A stretch of 64,000 nucleotides of DNA, taken from positions 3,162,001 through 3,226,000 of the forward strand of contig NW_026944383.1 in the NCBI RefSeq assembly GCF_033439725.1, written 5' to 3'. Both the position numbers and the translations under genes were made by a program. This document shows, piece by piece, positions 1 to 9,907 of the stretch. The notes under the pieces were generated by a model. The model was given only the letters and a program-made list of their open reading frames with translations. It had not been told where the DNA came from and did not search any database. The first letter of the stretch is position 1; every line of letters begins with the position of its first letter. The stretch is from Neurospora tetraspora (Eukaryota; Ascomycota; Sordariomycetes; Sordariales; Sordariaceae).

Positions 1-9
1 ACAAGCAAA

Positions 10-687
10 ATGGCCGCCAAAAAGCCAGTCAACTGGTGGCTCTGGACCAAGATGCTACTCGGGTATGCTTTCACCCCCTTCACCCCCTTATTTCACCACC
101 CCCTCGATGAACACTCCCGAAAAAAAAGAGATCTAACATGCCCCTTCCTTTTCACCCAAAAAAACAGTGGAGCAGCCATCTGCGTCGGCGGTCCCGCCTT
201 CACCTACTGGCTCACCCCCACGGACGAGGAGCTCTTCCAGAAGTACAACCCGGAGCTGCAGAAGAGGAGTCTAGAGCGCAGGTTCGAGCGTCAGCAGGAG
301 TTTGACGACTTTGTTACCAAGTTAAAGGAGTACTCCAAGAGTGACAAGCCGAGTAAGTTTTTTTGTGTCCCTTTTTGTCGGTCCCTTGGTTGGTGATTCG
401 GTTTCAGGTTCTTGTGGGGGAGGGAGATGGATAGAGATGGGGATTCGGACGCGGATTAGGATAGAGATGGAGATGGGGATGGGACAAAGCAGGATGAAGA
501 TGAGATAAGTGAGAGATGAGTATGCTTGCTGACTTTGACTTCTCTAGTCTGGACGGTTCAGGCTGAGGCCGAGGAAAAGGAGAGACAGCAGCGGGCGTCG
601 GTGCAGAAGAGTCTGGCGTTGGCGGACGAGGTGAAGGCTAGGAAAGAGGCTATGAGGCGTGAGGCCGGTCTTCCGGTTGAGAAGTAG
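10..687 (+). CDS. cbp4: Cbp4, mitochondrial cytochrome bc1 complex assembly factor
   Basis: Three exons: 10-62, 168-352 and 548-687, giving 125 residues. The first intron starts GTATGC and ends CAG; the second starts GTAAGT and ends CTAG. The spliced protein has a short N-terminus ([15 protein letters not shown]), a hydrophobic stretch around residues 12-33 that should form the single membrane anchor, the family signature [19 protein letters not shown], and a charged, helical C-terminal half. Cbp4 proteins of fungi sit in the mitochondrial inner membrane and help assemble cytochrome b into complex III. Length and architecture fit the family. The start lies only nine bases from the window edge, so an upstream ATG cannot be excluded, but the N-terminus looks complete. 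Confidence 0.9.
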
Positions 688-1608
688 TGGCTGGGCTGGC
701 ACACGTTGGGGGTGGTCATTGGACTTAATTAGGCGCCTTGGGTTGTATCATTATGGTCTGTACAAACTGTGTATTCATAAGATGGGTTCTGAAGAGAAGG
801 CGTTCAAAAGGGTCTTTGGAAATTTAAAAATAGAGATGATCAACTTTTGGTCCCGAGCCCCGTGTGCAACATCACGATTATTCGTCAGTAAAGACTCAAG
901 GGGAAAACCCTTGCTTCGCTCGGGAGAAGAGAGCAAATCATAGGACGATAATCAACTTTGAGCATATCGTGAAGCTAATGTCTTGTGTACATCCACGTTT
1001 GCAAGTATGGGCCCATGAGGAACACCATAGTAGACGATGATGTCAATTGTCAAATCTCAAGGTGAGGCGAGCTTGCTTTCTCGGTGAATAGGAAAAAAGT
1101 CAAGGTGAGCAGCAAGGCAGGTGGAGTAAAAATTTGATGCGGCTCCTCTAGCTGAATATCCCAGGCTGTCCAGCACATAGGACTGTTCCACAAGCTGGTG
1201 ATGAGTATGTCGATATCAACCGTTTATAGCCCACAGGCAACTTCCAGTTTCACCAGTGATTGTAGCCGGCTTGTTTACTCGAACGTTTCGAAACATGCGA
1301 TAAGCTCAACATGGCGGCGGGGGTGGAGGGATTCTTAAAGAACATTGTTTTTAAGCATGCACGGACCAGCTGCCCAACCAGCACCGCCGCGAAACGTTCA
1401 CACACCACCCCTCTCTCCAGCCAGCAGCCTGAACCCCCCCAGCCCGCAAGCCCAGAGCCCACACTGCCGCCCACAGGTCCTTGATGAGGTCCCAGCGCCA
1501 AACTAACCCTGAGCTCCAAGGTTCACCGAGATCTCCCGCACCTTTCGCTTTTTCCCCACAACAGATCAATCTCACATCCTCTCATCACCAAACAAACCGC
1601 CAGCAAAA
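688..1608. other. Intergenic, 3' end of cbp4 and promoter of egd1
   Basis: No gene is visible. The last 250 bases before the EGD1 start are rich in C and carry repeated CAGCC/AGCCC words (about 1414-1470), resembling the promoter of the eL24 gene in this window. The open frames on the minus strand here read through promoter sequence and show no family match. Confidence 0.6.
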
Positions 1609-2565
1609 ATGTCGGATGTTCAGGAGCGTTTGAAGAAGCTGGGCGCCTCGGCCCGTATCGGTATGTTGTCGCCCGTGTTTTCGCTCTGTAGGATGAGGTT
1701 CTGTTCGACAGGCTAACAATGGTGGTTTCCCTCCGCTTTAGGGTATGTAGAAATTTGAATATCACTCGTCCATCGCTCTCGCACACAACACGCACAAAAA
1801 AACGAGCCAGCACCGAATTACCCCTCCATTCTTTCGCGCGCGCCCTCGAATACCCCCCACACAAAACCTCCCCACGCGAGCCCAGAGAAAGGCGATGAGA
1901 AACATGCAAATGCAGACAAAACGAGAGGCTTTTGATTTCTGACAATGGACTTTTTTTTTGAAATGAAATAGTGGCAAGGGTACTCCCCGCAGAAAGGTCA
2001 AGAGAGCGCCTGCCCGCTCCGCTGGCGATGACAAGAAGCTCCAGGCCACCCTCAAGAAGGTCAATGTTCAGCCCATCCAGGCCATCGAGGAGGTGAACAT
2101 GTTCAAGAGCGACGGCAACGTCATCCACTTCGCCGCCCCTAAGGGTACGTACCGATACGCCCAGTTTCAGTTTCGCGATATGGAGGGGCCACCTTGAACT
2201 GGGTTTGGTCAAAACTCTTTGTATGCGAGAGTTATGACCTACTTAGTCAGGGAGCTTCTTGACATATTGCGACAGCTAAGCTCCAACGTTGCTTGGGACT
2301 TGTCTGCTAACAAAATGTGTTTTCTTGTGCCACAGTCCACGCCGCTGTCCCCGCCAACACCTTCGCCATCTACGGCAACGGTGAGGACAAGGAGCTCACT
2401 GAGCTCGTCCCCGGCATCCTCAACCAGCTCGGCCCCGACTCCCTCGCTTCCCTCCGCAAGCTCGCTGAGAGCTACCAGAACATGCAGAAGAACGAGAAGG
2501 ACGCTGAGGAGGATGACATCCCCGATCTCGTTGCCGGCGAGAACTTCGAGAGCAAGGTCGAGTAA
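1609..2565 (+). CDS. egd1: Nascent polypeptide-associated complex subunit beta (NAC beta, BTF3-like)
   Basis: Exons proposed: 1609-1660, the single base 1742, 1972-2144 and 2336-2565. The product starts [26 protein letters not shown] when the 1-nt exon is used (see the separate entry). It contains the basic ribosome-binding RRKVKR segment, the NAC domain (roughly residues 35-100, including [19 protein letters not shown]) and an acidic C-terminus ending FESKVE. NAC beta pairs with NAC alpha at the ribosome exit tunnel and shields nascent chains in the cytosol. The last intron (2145-2335) starts GTACGT and restores AAG-G|TC-CAC (KVH). Splicing 1660 directly to 1972 would break the reading frame, so the gene needs either the microexon or a weak alternative donor. 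Confidence 0.93.
1742..1742 (+). other. egd1: Candidate 1-nt exon of egd1
   Basis: Base G1742 is flanked by two complete introns. The first (1661-1741) starts GTATGT, has the branch motif GCTAAC near 1712 and ends CTTTAG. The second (1743-1971) starts GTATGT, has CTGAC near 1939 and ends AAATAG. Including this single G joins exon 1 (ATC G) to the next exon (T GGC AAG GGT) in frame as I-G-G-K-G, matching the [11 protein letters not shown] motif I recall from NAC beta of other ascomycetes. Omitting it causes a frameshift. An alternative donor at 1667 (GTTGTC) would give I-G-I-G-K-G with one intron. Confidence 0.65.
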
Positions 2566-3189
2566 ATTACAAAAAAAATAAAATACTCCCTCTCTCTGTT
2601 TGATTCCCCCAAAAGCGCGGTCCTTACCTCCTTCATATTTGCGGTGACATTTATCATGGTGTGCTGCGTTGGGGAACCACGGGGTCTCTTCAAACCCGCT
2701 CTATATGGTCGTTCAATGTCTTCTTCTGATGGCTTATTTCGATGCGGAGCTGGGAAATGATCTTTACATGGTATTTCTGCTGTCATCTTTCAGTTTGGCG
2801 ACAACGGATGTTACTTGGTATATGTGGCAATGAGGCGGAAAGGCGTGTGAAATCGTCTTGGACCGTCTCGTTTTGCTCCTGGACTCTACTGAGAAAGACT
2901 GTGGTTGAAGTGATGGATATATGAATGACGCATGCTACATCGGCAAACCAACGATGTATATAACCAAATCAAAACAACTATCCAAGCACTGGTAAATGCA
3001 GACCTTGCTGCCTCTCAACTGTTGGGCTGTAAGGATTAGGGATCATGGCCCATATGACGACAAGGAAAAGATGGTTTGGAGACGAGACATGTCTTGCATC
3101 CAAGTGTGCATCTGAATGTCACTCGTACTGTACATGACGACTCCATCAATCTCAGCAACCACTCCCCAGACCCTTTCTCAACATCCCTC
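2566..3189. other. Intergenic between convergent egd1 and tad1
   Basis: This stretch holds the 3' ends of two convergent genes. No RNA gene, repeat or coding frame with recognisable content is seen. Confidence 0.5.
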
Positions 3190-4804
3190 TTACTCAAGCT
3201 TGAAGCTCCCGTCCCCGGTATTCCTCACCCAGCCTTTCAATGCCACCCTCTTCGCCTCCTCCTTCGCCCTCCGTCTTCCCGCAAGCAAGCTACTTCCATC
3301 CTTGATCTCATCATAGGCAAGATCCGTACTTCCCAGGGCTTGCTTGATCTCGCCATCATCCTCGAGCTCCATCGCCGAGCAAACCTCCCTCGCCAAAGCC
3401 CACATCTTCCGCCGAGAGACCAGGCTGGCTCCCCGCGGATCAAACTGCTTCCGGCCCTGCAACACGCCACCCACCAGACCCTCTCCGTCACGCGGACCGT
3501 TGAGCGTCCACGACGTAGCGAGGTTGCTTGCTATGAGCTTTTTTGTCTTCGTGTCCGTCGGCTCCGTCGACGCAGAAGTAGAACTCGAAGGGAGTATAGC
3601 CCTCCTAGAAAAAGCAAACTCCATCCTCGTCGTCTCCACCCTAAACTCCCGAAAGGTATATCCCGCACCAGCCAGCTTCGCGCTCACGCTCGTGTCAAGT
3701 AAGGGCGCCATCCGTCCCTCGTCAGCGACAGAAGAAAAGAAACACCGGCTACAAGCCGCAACGGAGTACTGTGACTCGGGCAGGACGACGGTAGACAGGT
3801 ATGCGTTCGCAGGCGAGACCAGAGTGCTGGTGAGAGAGGACAGGAGCGATGTCACTTGCTTCAGGGCGAGCTTGTCGGAGCAGGACTTGGATAAGCTCGG
3901 CGGAGCGTCGCCGCGCGAGGGCTTGCGGCGGACGATGCCGAGTTGGGAGAAGTAGGCGCGGCCGGGGAGGGGGGTGTCATCTGTTGATGCTAGTGCTGGG
4001 GTTTGGGTTGGTAGGTCTCCTGGTGTTGGGGAAGGGATTTCCCAGGGCGAGGTGTCGTCTTGGGCGGCCATGATTAGTTCCATGCTTGCGTCTCCGCCTG
4101 TGAGGGGGTGTTAGTCGTTTGCCTTTATTCTGTTTGACTCTCGTCTATGGCGATGAAGGATTTTGCGCAACGGGGACACGTACAAGGTGCTTCAGAGCAG
4201 TACATGTGTAGGGACACATCTTCTCTCCAGGCATAGGGCTGTCCTTGCCATACGTTTGTTGTTCCTTGTTGTTCGTTGTCTTTATGTTGTGCTGTGGTCC
4301 TTCGGTAGATGAACTCGGACTGCGAGACACCATCACCCTGAAGAGCGAGGCGTTTACACTCTTCGAGGACGAACCGATTGAAAGCTCGTATAGTAAGTAT
4401 CTCGGCGTGCCAGTCATGAATGGCCACTCCATTGGCTTGGGGCAACTTGGATGCCGGAAGGCACTTCATACCAGTTCTAAGACCGTCATTTGCATCTTTA
4501 GCTTCACCAACAGAAAGAACCATCTCCCGTGATCATGAGGCACATTGGACACTCGAGCGGCCTCAGCAGCCTTCGTACGTACTTACGCCAAAGCTACACA
4601 TTTCAGTCCGCTTGGGCCTAGAGATCGTATTAGTTAGGATTTTGGAACTCTGCTAGGCATACGACGAGTACCACCTTTGGCTACAATGCCGGCCATGGGA
4701 ACCCATTCATGAAGACCATTGTCGCGGACACTAGGCTTTCGTTTGGCGGGGAGTTTGTTGAACTCTTCAAGAACAGCAGAGGCTATTACGTCTGCATCAA
4801 TCAT
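3190..4804 (-). CDS. tad1: tRNA-specific adenosine deaminase 1 (ADAR/Tad1 family)
   Basis: Four exons on the minus strand: 4804-4675, 4617-4587 (only 31 nt), 4476-4184 and 4097-3190, giving 453 residues. The second exon encodes the GPSGLKCVALA strand and joins exon 3 as ALATGMKCLPASKL. Zinc and catalytic residues of the A-to-I deaminase fold are present: HAE in DWHAEIL (His77, Glu79), the cysteine in SEAPCGDAS rebuilt across the last intron, and a later SCSDKLA cysteine. Tad1 converts adenosine 37 of tRNA-Ala to inosine, later N1-methylinosine. The gene is divergent from the eL24 gene with 613 bp between starts, and convergent with egd1. The long C-terminal exon, with Ser/Thr-rich inserts, is typical of filamentous fungal members. 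Confidence 0.92.
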
Positions 4805-5417
4805 TGTAACTTTGCAAAGGCAAGGTCGGTGTAATTTGACGTTTTCGTAAGTTTGGATGATTGGGAAAGAACGACTTGGGACATCCTCCAAACTCTCAAG
4901 ATGAAGCACTTGTGCTTGACAAGGGTTGGGGTTAGCACTTGATAACCACTGCTCACTGTAAAATACCACCAAATAATCAAGCAGACTGCAGGCACCAAGT
5001 TCAGATCATTAAAAGGACGGAACTTTTCGGATGGAGGTTCCATAGGGGTGTTGATGAGTGCACCTGGTTCATGCCATTTATATCGTGGTGGTACTTCGCG
5101 ACCCAAAGGTGAAGGTTGATGTCGTCGATGGTGAATTGGGCTATCGATTTGCTGGAGGATGACGTCCTACAGCCCGGACCAGCTGGCAAATAAGTGGCGG
5201 CAATTGAGTCCAGCCCGTGTTGCCAGCCCGCTGCCAGCCCACTTGAGCCACCCCAGCGCTGAGATGGGCCGCGTGGTCCGTGCAGCCAGCCTATCACAGG
5301 GCAGCCCTATCGCACAACCTCGCTGCGGAAAGAAATTGAGGAAAATCGACGCTGGAACATTGCACCTTCGAGGAAGCATCTCCCGACAACCGACAATCTC
5401 GACAGCAAACCGCCACA
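4805..5417. promoter_or_regulatory. Shared divergent promoter of tad1 and rpl24 with CAGCCC repeats
   Basis: This 613-bp gap separates two divergent start codons. Near 5170-5250 there are several closely spaced CAGCCC/AGCCC words in the region just upstream of the ribosomal protein gene. A pyrimidine-poor stretch follows up to the start. The motif is seen directly; a role in coordinated expression of translation genes is inference. Confidence 0.45.
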
Positions 5418-6379
5418 ATGAGAACGTACGACGATACCTTCTCCGGCCAGAGGATCTACCCTGGAAAGGTACGCGTTTTTTGCCCGTCCAAAATGATTTA
5501 CGGCTCTAAAATGCGACCGGGATCGAAAGCCGTGGGGAATTGGTCTTGGTCTTGGATTGGGGAGGGACCGACTTGGCGAGAGCGAGCGAGAGATATTGAC
5601 GGATCTCGTCCCCGCGACGCCGACGACATTTTGATTGAGGGGGATGATGAAGGACCAACAAGAACAACAAGAGGAGGGATATACAGCCACCGTGACAAAA
5701 GTGCTGACATGTTTTCTTTGAAACCGTTAGGGTAAGCTGTACGTCCGTGGCGACAGCAAGATCTTCCGTTTCCAGAACGGCAAGTCCGAGTCGCTTTTCC
5801 TCCAGCGCAAGAACCCCCGCCGCATCGCCTGGACTGTCCTCTACCGCCGCCAGCACAAGAAGGGTATCTCTGAGGTACGCAAGAAACTACATATCCGCAC
5901 TCGGGCCCATTCTTCTTCACCCGTTGCGCACACCGTCACCAGCCCCCTATTCTACCGATTCCGCCGAAACAATATCGAAGACCTCGAGATTATGACGGAG
6001 AGGGATATCGCGAATACGGATACATGGGACGCGCGCGCAGCTGGGTGAAGGGGATGATGGGGGGAAACCGTTGCGCGAAGCAGATGACTGACACCCATTA
6101 CAGGAGGTTGCCAAGAAGCGCTCCCGCCGTACCGTCAAGGCCCAGCGTGCCATCGTTGGTGCTTCCCTCGATGTGATCAAGGAGCGCCGCTCCATGCGCC
6201 CCGAGGCCCGCTCCGCCGCCCGTCTCGCCGCCATCAAGGAGTCTAAGGCCAAGAAGCAGGAGACTCAGGCCGCCAAGAAGGCTGAGAAGGCCAAGAACGC
6301 CGCCAACCCCAAGGCCCGTGTCACCTCCAAGCAGGGTGCCAAGGGTGCGCCCGTCAAGGTCGCTGCCAAGTCCCGTTAA
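5418..6379 (+). CDS. rpl24: 60S ribosomal protein eL24
   Basis: Three exons: 5418-5468, 5731-5874 and 6104-6379, all in phase 0, giving 156 residues. The protein opens [18 protein letters not shown] and carries the eL24 core with [19 protein letters not shown] and [11 protein letters not shown], then a long Lys/Ala-rich helical tail ending in SR. eL24 lies on the large ribosomal subunit and forms an intersubunit bridge. Splice sites are GTACGC/TTAG and GTACGC/ACAG. Introns of 262 and 229 nt are long for the neighbourhood, which is common in ribosomal protein genes and leaves room for intronic RNAs (a weak box C/D candidate is reported separately). Confidence 0.96.
5644..5707 (+). ncRNA. Weak box C/D snoRNA candidate in eL24 intron 1
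   Basis: Within the first intron of the eL24 gene, ATGATGA (5644-5650, a C-box match) is followed 54 bases later by CTGA (5704-5707, a D-box match). The spacing suits a short box C/D snoRNA and ribosomal protein introns often host them. However, the bases outside the boxes do not form a good terminal stem, and I could not assign a target. Treat as a lead only. Confidence 0.2.
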
Positions 6380-7015
6380 ATGCGGTCTTGTCGGTCGGGG
6401 GACACGATGATGTGAAAGGGAGAATGGAATGTCTTTACGGTCCTGCGTGGCAAGCTGGAAGGGATACGCGGAGTCGGTCTGGTCGGTTCTCGGTTCTTTT
6501 TTTTGCCTGCACTCAGCTGGAGGGTTTTCGTCTCGTTTAACGAAAACAATACAACAGCTTGGTTTCTGGAAGGGCCGGTTGCATGGATCCCTGCGTCCAA
6601 CGGATATGACATCAAACGCTTTGCATGGGTAGCTTAACAGAATGCCGACTTATGCATTGGTCAAGAACGAACAAAACACATATCCCACCTCCCTGTGATA
6701 CTAGGGAGGCGAGAGACAGTTTCGGGGCCGTTGGGACGAAGGAACGGGGATCTGGCAATCATAATATAACGCTGCACGGCGAAAGGTTCAGCGGGCAAAA
6801 GGCATTCCACGCGGCTTCTATTCTATACTTCGTGATACTCTATCAAGCGGATACCCAGTCACAACAAGAGTCCTCAGCGATCACCATCGCGTCTCCCTTG
6901 ACATATGTTTTGGTTCCCATTATTTCTCTATATGAGTGTTGCCGGTGATATCATTAAGTACTATGCGCCTTTGTTGTGTTTATCCCCTTGGCTTTTCCAT
7001 CCCCCTTTTATCCGT
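6380..7015. other. Intergenic between convergent rpl24 and peroxiredoxin genes
   Basis: Holds the 3' ends of two convergent genes. Nothing else recognised. Confidence 0.5.
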
Positions 7016-7701
7016 TTAGAGCTTAGCCAAGACACCCTCGGCACCAGTGTTGGCAATGCTCTTAGGCACCTCATCCAACTCGGCGTAGGTAACCTTGCCG
7101 TGGTCAATGACAATAGCATAACGCTTGGTGCGGTCACCCTGAGTCCAGCCGATGGTCTTGCTGAACTTGCAGTCGGCGTCGGACATGAAGAGCTATTTCA
7201 GTCGTTGCGTGTCAGTTATTGCACTTCAGGTTTCCCGTACGTTCTGTTTGTGAGGAGGGAGGGAAGGACGGCATGAAATATCACTCACAATAGACTCATC
7301 CTTGACACCGTTGGCCTTGCCCCAGGCAGCCATCACCCACGCATCGTTGCTGGCAATGAAGACGATCTGGTCGACACCTTTGGACTTGAACTCCTCGAGC
7401 TTGGCCAGGTACGAGGGGACGTGCTGTTGCTGGCAGGTGGGGGTGAAAGCACCGGGGACGGCGACGAGGACGACCTTCTTGTTCAGGAACTCTGTGTTGT
7501 GGGTGAGATTGCGTTAGTAACTCGTGAAAAAGAACCGGATGAGGTGAGTTGTTCAAGTAACCCATGGCATGTTTGCTTACCCTTGCTGGCATCGTACTGG
7601 ATGGGAAGACCGCAGACGGTCAGGTCGGTGTCGCCGCTGGGAGCGACGTAGGTGAAGGTAACACCTTCGGGGAAAGAATCACCGGCCTTGAGAGCAGACA
7701 T
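7016..7701 (-). CDS. Atypical peroxiredoxin, Prx5/Ahp1 type
   Basis: Three exons on the minus strand: 7701-7581, 7491-7289 and 7192-7016, giving 166 residues. The product shows the redoxin fold of the AhpC-TSA family with the peroxidatic cysteine in PGAFTPTC (Cys60). Cys30 in LTVCGLP matches the place of the resolving cysteine in yeast Ahp1. Later segments [20 protein letters not shown] and [14 protein letters not shown] are typical of type-II peroxiredoxins. It should reduce hydrogen and alkyl peroxides using thioredoxin, in the cytosol or peroxisome (it ends LAKL, only loosely like a PTS1). Introns use GTAAGC/CAG and GTGAGT/TAG. A heptamer tandem repeat lies about 190 bp upstream of the start. 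Confidence 0.93.
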
Positions 7702-7887
7702 TTTGTTGGTATTGTTTTTGGAGTATGTGAAGTTCTTCGGTTTCAAGCTTGTTGTTTCGTGGGGGGAAAGGGGAGGTGTGAGTTTCTTGTGGTTGAATTT
7801 AAAGCTTGACGGAGCTACCTATATGAGAGAAGCTGATGTGCTGTTATCAGATCATGTTTCCAATCACAGCGGGGTCGCTTTAGAGGG

Positions 7888-7919
<32 letters not shown>

Positions 7920-8906
7920 GGCGGGCACGGCAGGAACCATTGCGAAGCCTCCAGTAACATCAACCGGAAGGCATCGACAGTGGAGACAGCGATCAGTTGC
8001 CCTGGAAAGGGTGGCCGTTAAGGTGCCCTTTCTCAGTGAACGTCAATACTCGTCGGTTAGATGGGAACGCTTGCAGCCAGCCAACCAACTTTCCTCGTCC
8101 CTCTTGAGAACCGACGAGTAACTTCCAGGGCTTGCGGTTCCTGTTCATTGTCACGTCAAAGTGGGACAGACCTCGAGAGGATTGTTGCCTTGGATTGCGC
8201 GATCGCCGAGCTTCATTGCATGTGCCAGATCAGAAGCGAATGGATGGCCTCTTTTACTCATTCTCTTTTCCAAGTTCCAAAAACTCTCAGTTTTTGTGTG
8301 GCCGATAACCCAACGATTCTCCTCGATATTCCTCACCTCCGAGAACGGCTTTCACCTTTCACTCCTTTTTCCTTTTGCGCCGTATTTGAGAGAGAGGCCT
8401 GACGTCCCTCGGTTTCATCTCGGTGTTGCCCTGAGGACCTTGCTGTCTCTTGAACCCGTCATTGTAAACACTTCTTCTGGTTCTTCAGACTACGAACGCT
8501 GGCGGTCCTATCATTGGGCCACCTCAGTCATACATTTTCTGCCTGTCACTCAAATCATGATTACTCAACTATATCTTCCTGTTTCACTACACTAAGGGCT
8601 TGACCAAAAGAGGTGTCTCGCACCGAGCTGTAGCGGCTCGCTTTCGAACCCCGCCAGCTCGGATCCTTCTATGACTGCTGTCTTCCGTCAGCACGTGCGA
8701 CACGGAAATCATAGTCCCTGGACTATGATGACCTTTGATTTGTATTAAAGGCCAGGCGTTCATATCATTTGTCTCTTGAATCATCCTGCACTTTGTCTAA
8801 GAATATCCAGGAGAAAGTCGCTGGGTGTTCACCCTCCTGTTCTACGATTATTAAAGTTCCCCTGTTACCCCTGTTTTGGTACCTATCATACCCTTTAACC
8901 GTCGCC
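7702..8906. other. Divergent intergenic region, peroxiredoxin and DUF1348 genes
   Basis: 1.2 kb between divergent starts. It contains the TTCTCCG tandem repeat (7889-7921). No coding frame with recognisable content; the open frames at 8061-8595 have no family features. Confidence 0.5.
7889..7921 (+). repeat. Heptamer tandem repeat TTCTCCG, about 4.6 units
   Basis: Four perfect TTCTCCG units followed by a partial unit, about 190 bp upstream of the peroxiredoxin start. Read on the gene's own strand the units are CGGAGAA, placing GAA triplets every seven bases. Confidence 0.85.
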
Positions 8907-9507
8907 ATGGCAACCGAGTCAAAGCCCCCATTTCCGCCGTTCACGGCCGAAACAGCCCAGATCAAAGCCAAGGCCGCGCAAGATGCATGGAACACAAAGT
9001 GACTATACCTTCACTATCTGCTTGAGGTCCGATTTCGTTGGCTGACCTTTGTCGAACTTGAGAAATGCGGAGGCCGTCCAGATGGCCTACACTCCAGACT
9101 CCATCTGGAGAAACCGCGACACCTTCCTGCAAGGTCGTCCAGAGATCGCTGAGTTTCTGAAGAAAAAGTGGTCAAGAGAGAAAGGCTATCGCTTGAGGAA
9201 GGAGCTATTTGCTTTTACAGACAACAAAGTCAGTCGTTATTCCTTCCTGATGGGGGCAAGATTGCTGCCCAGAGCTAACTTCCGTGTCCGCTGAAATCAG
9301 ATCGCCGTTCAGTTTTGGTACGAGTGGTATGACGAGTCGGGTCAGTGGTGGCGGACATACGGCCTTGAGGACTGGACTTTTGCCGACAATGGCCTCATGA
9401 GGAAGCGGCAGATGAGCGGGAACGATGTGAAGATTGCGGAAGAAGAACGTTGGTTCAAGGAAGGTGTCAACGTTAACGAAGTGACAATCACCGAGAAACA
9501 CTGGTGA
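8907..9507 (+). CDS. NTF2-like/SnoaL-like DUF1348 family protein
   Basis: Three exons: 8907-8998, 9063-9228 and 9301-9507, giving 154 residues. The start MATESKPPFPPFT matches the usual N-terminus of this family. Diagnostic blocks are TAETAQIKAKAAQDAWNT, YTPDSIWRNRDTFLQGR, EFLKKKW and, after the last intron, AVQFWYEWYDESGQWWRTYG and MRKRQMS.ND. These small single-domain proteins adopt the NTF2/SnoaL cone fold. Their substrate is not established, and some are annotated only as nuclear transport factor 2-like. Introns use GTGACT/GAG-type and GTCAGT/CAG signals. It is divergent from the peroxiredoxin gene, and the XPG-like gene lies 400 bp downstream on the same strand. Confidence 0.88.
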
Positions 9508-9907
9508 ATGACTTTCAGGTTGGTTCACTTGGACAGAAAGCTGCAAGGTACGACCTACAAGTTTGGCATGAGGCAGGTCTTGGTGCCAGATCTTGGTGGG
9601 AAGGAACATTGATGTATGACAGGGCATACGCAGAAAATATGGCAGATGCCTGTTTATCTTTCTCTACAACACCGATAACTTGAGCAGGCGGTGGCAGCAC
9701 GAAAGCGTCGGATTAAATTCCATATTTCCACAGCTTCACAATTCCGTCCGAACAATCTCAGCAAGGAACCAAGCCAAAATTTCCTAGATTTCGACCCCGC
9801 TGTCCTTCTTGCGTTCGAACCGTACTTGCTCCCATCAACTAAAGCAGCTTCATGGGAATCACCAAGCGGCCAGGAACACTTGACCAGCAAGTCCCAATCA
9901 TTTCGAC
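9508..9907. other. Intergenic, DUF1348 gene to XPG-like gene
   Basis: An 83-codon open frame covers part of this stretch (9691-9942) but shows no domain or conserved motif. Nothing supported. Confidence 0.4.

Noticed and set aside
1667-1971. Alternative single intron in egd1 using donor GTTGTC
   Set aside because: It keeps the frame, but the donor is poor and would ignore two well-formed introns; kept as the competing model to test.
1523-2212. 229-codon minus-strand ORF opposite egd1
   Set aside because: It spans the introns and exons of the NAC-beta gene and shows no protein family features.
3076-3955. Plus-strand ORFs opposite tad1
   Set aside because: They mirror the deaminase coding exon and contain no recognisable domain.
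8600-8690. tRNA-like GGTTCGAA on the minus strand
   Set aside because: The T-arm does not close and no anticodon arm or A box fits.
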